Part shown: positions 62,239-64,000 of the stretch, one piece after another | How positions within the stretch are numbered: position 1 is the stretch's first letter | How the letters are laid out: each line of letters opens with the position of its first letter | Assembly: GCA_028690215.1 (NCBI GenBank) | Contig: JAQVBQ010000002.1 | Span: 62,001-126,000, forward strand | DNA length: 64,000 nt | Direction of reading: 5' to 3' | DNA from: Bacteroidales bacterium | GTDB taxonomy: Bacteria > Bacteroidota > Bacteroidia > Bacteroidales > UBA932 | Program-made: the position numbers and the translations under genes | Notes under the pieces: generated by a model | Told to the model about the DNA's origin: nothing | Databases searched by the model: none | The model's input: the letters and a program-made list of their open reading frames with translations, nothing else

Positions 62239-63735
62239 ATGAAAAAACTTATTCTCTCCCTAATAACACTGTCGGTAGTTACAACACTACTCTCCAGTGA
62301 ATTGCCAAAAAGAGAATTCCGTGGTGCATGGATTCACACTGTCGGCAATCAGAATTTCAAAAATATGAGCACTGACTCATTGAAGAAATTCTTTACCAAC
62401 ACACTTGACATTCTGCAAAAATCAGGTGTAAATGCTGTTATTTTTCAGGTAAGGCCACAGGCCGATGCTTTGTACATTTCAGGACTTGAGCCCTGGAGCA
62501 GATTTGTAGCAGGTGAACAAGGCAAGGCTCCTGATCCGATTTGGGATCCACTGGAATTTATGGTCCGCGAGGCTCATAAAAGAGGCATGGAACTGCATGC
62601 ATGGTGTAACCCATATCGTGTCACATCAAATGACAAGGAGCAGTTACATCCGGATCATCTATACTTCCGTAAACCCGAAATTTTTAAAAGATACGGTAAG
62701 CAGCTCTATTTTGATCCGGGAGAACCTGAGGCAATAGCACATACAAAGAGTGTTATGGCAGATATTGTTACCAGGTATGATGTGGATGCTATCCATTTTG
62801 ACGACTATTTCTATCCATATCCTGAGAAATTCGAAGAGTTTCATGACGATGCCTCTTTCGTAAAATATGCAAAGAGCCAGGGTTTTGAATACTGGCAAAA
62901 GGCTGACTGGAGAAGGAATAATGTATCAACTCTCATCAGGGAGATTAATGACACAATAAAGAAAATCAAACCTTGGGTAAGATTTGGCATAAGCCCATTC
63001 GGAGTTCACAGAAACTTTAATGATACTCCTGACGGATCAGGAAGCAAAACAAACAGTCTCTCAACTTATGAAGATCTCTATGCAGATATTCCTTTATGGC
63101 TTGAAAAGGGGTGGATTGACTACAATGTACCACAATTATATTGGGTAATAGGGCATCCTCGTGCCGACTTCCTAACTCTTATCAAATGGTGGAATGATGG
63201 TAATTTTAAGGGTCAGCTATATATAGGGCAGAATATTGACACATTTAAAGAGAAGGATGTCAACGACCCATCAAAGACTCAGTTCGCCGAGAAGATGAGA
63301 CTTGTCAGGACTCTTCCAAACGTTCACGGCAATGTATGGTGGCCGGGCTGGTCGATAACTACAAATCCTTTTGGTTTTACAGACTCTCTGAAAAACACAT
63401 ATCAGAAGTACCCTGCACTGATTCCTGCATACACAGCCTTGGACTCTATAGCACCTGCTCCTGTAACTTCACTTACGGCGAAAAAAGGTGTAATCTACTG
63501 GAAACATGACAGCAACAATGACAAAATGCAGGAAGCACGTTTCTATGCAGTATACCGCTTCCCGGCAAAATCAGAAATTGACATAACTGACACAAAATAT
63601 CTTATCAGGTTTGTTGACACCAACTCATTTAAACCTGAAGCACAAAGCGGAAAGAGGGTGAAATATAAATATGTTATCACCGCTATTGACAAGTGTTGGA
63701 ATGAAAGCGCAGCATCTGAAATATTATTCTTGTGA
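62239..63735 (+). CDS. Secreted GHL10-type glycoside hydrolase (DUF187/YngK-like)
   Basis: The 498-residue protein has a signal peptide (about residues 1-19) and then a TIM-barrel of the GHL10 family: REFRGAWIHTVGNQNF, NAVIFQVRPQADALY, MELHAWCNPYRV, IHFDDYFYPYP and the late NVWWPGWS. A fibronectin type III-like module (about 400-495) follows. Related proteins may cut peptidoglycan or other glycans, but the substrate is unproven. The stop at 63735 is followed by the asnS promoter. Confidence 0.88.
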   Translation: MKKLILSLITLSVVTTLLSSELPKREFRGAWIHTVGNQNFKNMSTDSLKKFFTNTLDILQKSGVNAVIFQVRPQADALYISGLEPWSRFVAGEQGKAPDPIWDPLEFMVREAHKRGMELHAWCNPYRVTSNDKEQLHPDHLYFRKPEIFKRYGKQLYFDPGEPEAIAHTKSVMADIVTRYDVDAIHFDDYFYPYPEKFEEFHDDASFVKYAKSQGFEYWQKADWRRNNVSTLIREINDTIKKIKPWVRFGISPFGVHRNFNDTPDGSGSKTNSLSTYEDLYADIPLWLEKGWIDYNVPQLYWVIGHPRADFLTLIKWWNDGNFKGQLYIGQNIDTFKEKDVNDPSKTQFAEKMRLVRTLPNVHGNVWWPGWSITTNPFGFTDSLKNTYQKYPALIPAYTALDSIAPAPVTSLTAKKGVIYWKHDSNNDKMQEARFYAVYRFPAKSEIDITDTKYLIRFVDTNSFKPEAQSGKRVKYKYVITAIDKCWNESAASEILFL

Positions 63736-63759
63736 TTTATCTTCATTTGAGTAACTTTG
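63730..63759 (+). promoter_or_regulatory. Promoter (TTG, 19 bases, TAACTTTG) for asnS
   Basis: TTG at 63730-63732 and TAACTTTG at 63752-63759 are 19 bases apart, a full Bacteroidota-type promoter, 36 bases ahead of the asnS ATG. The -33 element overlaps the last codons of the glycoside hydrolase. Confidence 0.6.
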
Positions 63760-63795
63760 CCTGGTTTAAAAAATTCAAAGTCATTTCTAGATAGT

Positions 63796-64000
63796 ATGGA
63801 ACGGATTAAAGTTTGTGAACTGCTTAATAAAGAGGCAGGTATAGAAGTTCAGGTTAAAGGATGGGTAAGGACAAAAAGGGGCAATAAGAATATCACATTT
63901 GTTGCTTTGAACGATGGGTCGACAGTGAATAACATTCAGATTGTCTTCGATATGAACAACTTTACCGAAGAACAGCTCAAAGATGTTACAACAGGAGCCT
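63796..64000 (+). CDS. asnS: Asparaginyl-tRNA synthetase, N-terminal part (cut by window edge)
   Basis: From the ATG at 63796 the frame stays open to the window end, giving 68 residues: an OB-fold anticodon-binding domain with VQVKGWVRTKRGNKNITFVA and LNDGSTVNNIQIVFD, as in class IIb AsnRS of bacteria. It charges tRNA-Asn. The catalytic domain lies outside. AspRS shares the fold, but VKGWVRTKR.NKNITF and NDGST fit AsnRS better. Confidence 0.9.
   Translation, partial: MERIKVCELLNKEAGIEVQVKGWVRTKRGNKNITFVALNDGSTVNNIQIVFDMNNFTEEQLKDVTTGA

Noticed and set aside
1-64000. CRISPR arrays, tRNA or rRNA genes, insertion sequences, integrases or phage genes
   Set aside because: I saw no direct-repeat arrays, cloverleaf-like or rRNA sequence, transposase or integrase motifs; gaps between genes are all below about 135 bases.

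Overview
The window reads as a chromosomal segment of a Bacteroidota bacterium, most likely order Bacteroidales. The evidence is the repeated promoter word TAnnTTTG ahead of genes with mostly weak Shine-Dalgarno sites, a TonB-dependent receptor with an N-terminal carboxypeptidase-regulatory-like domain, an OapA-like M23 peptidase, a DUF2795 protein, a MraY with an extra loop and an FtsI with a C-terminal PASTA domain. Genus cannot be fixed from this sequence. About 64 protein genes are packed tightly on both strands. I found no rRNA, tRNA, CRISPR array, insertion sequence or phage gene, and no gene-free stretch longer than about 135 bases.

Left part (1-16.5 kb): a redox island (dicluster ferredoxin, DoxX, MarR regulator, thioredoxin lipoprotein, CoA-disulfide reductase/rhodanese fusion); an endo/exonuclease/phosphatase-family protein, a PlsC-like acyltransferase and an acyl-CoA synthetase; then a minus-strand operon with a NatAB-type ABC exporter and a 5'-nucleotidase split into two secreted proteins. 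It is followed by a conserved hypothetical gene, rsmI and a helix-hairpin-helix protein, then tdk, a small lipoprotein, alr and holA.

Middle (16.5-35.9 kb): a stand-alone PD-(D/E)XK nuclease-like gene, a CCA-adding-type nucleotidyltransferase, a TonB-dependent receptor with a beta-helix lipoprotein partner, an unpaired histidine kinase divergent from a PhoB/PhoR-like pair, folE, the futalosine-pathway menaquinone genes mqnB-mqnD, an ABC ATPase without a permease, a cobalamin adenosyltransferase, trkA, two tail-to-tail ABC-F genes (Uup-like and ettA) and an M23 peptidase.

Right part (35.9-64 kb): a complete, tightly overlapping division and cell wall (dcw) cluster, mraZ-rsmH-ftsL-ftsI-murE-mraY-murD-ftsW-murG-murC-ftsQ-ftsA-ftsZ, closed by a bidirectional terminator shared with galE. 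Then come a sugar aminotransferase, rpiB-truB-queA, dprA-tatD-ansA, an ExbB/small membrane protein/ExbD/ExbD energising module, an alkaline phosphatase, a GHL10-type glycoside hydrolase and the first 68 codons of asnS, which runs off the edge.

Most of this is core genome. The items most worth following are the receptor/beta-helix lipoprotein locus next to three two-component genes, the redox island, the stand-alone HSDR_N_2 nuclease-like gene, the domain-swapped split 5'-nucleotidase, three genes whose promoters predict leaderless mRNAs, and two places where a terminator is merged with coding or promoter sequence. I see no clearly new defence or mobile system.
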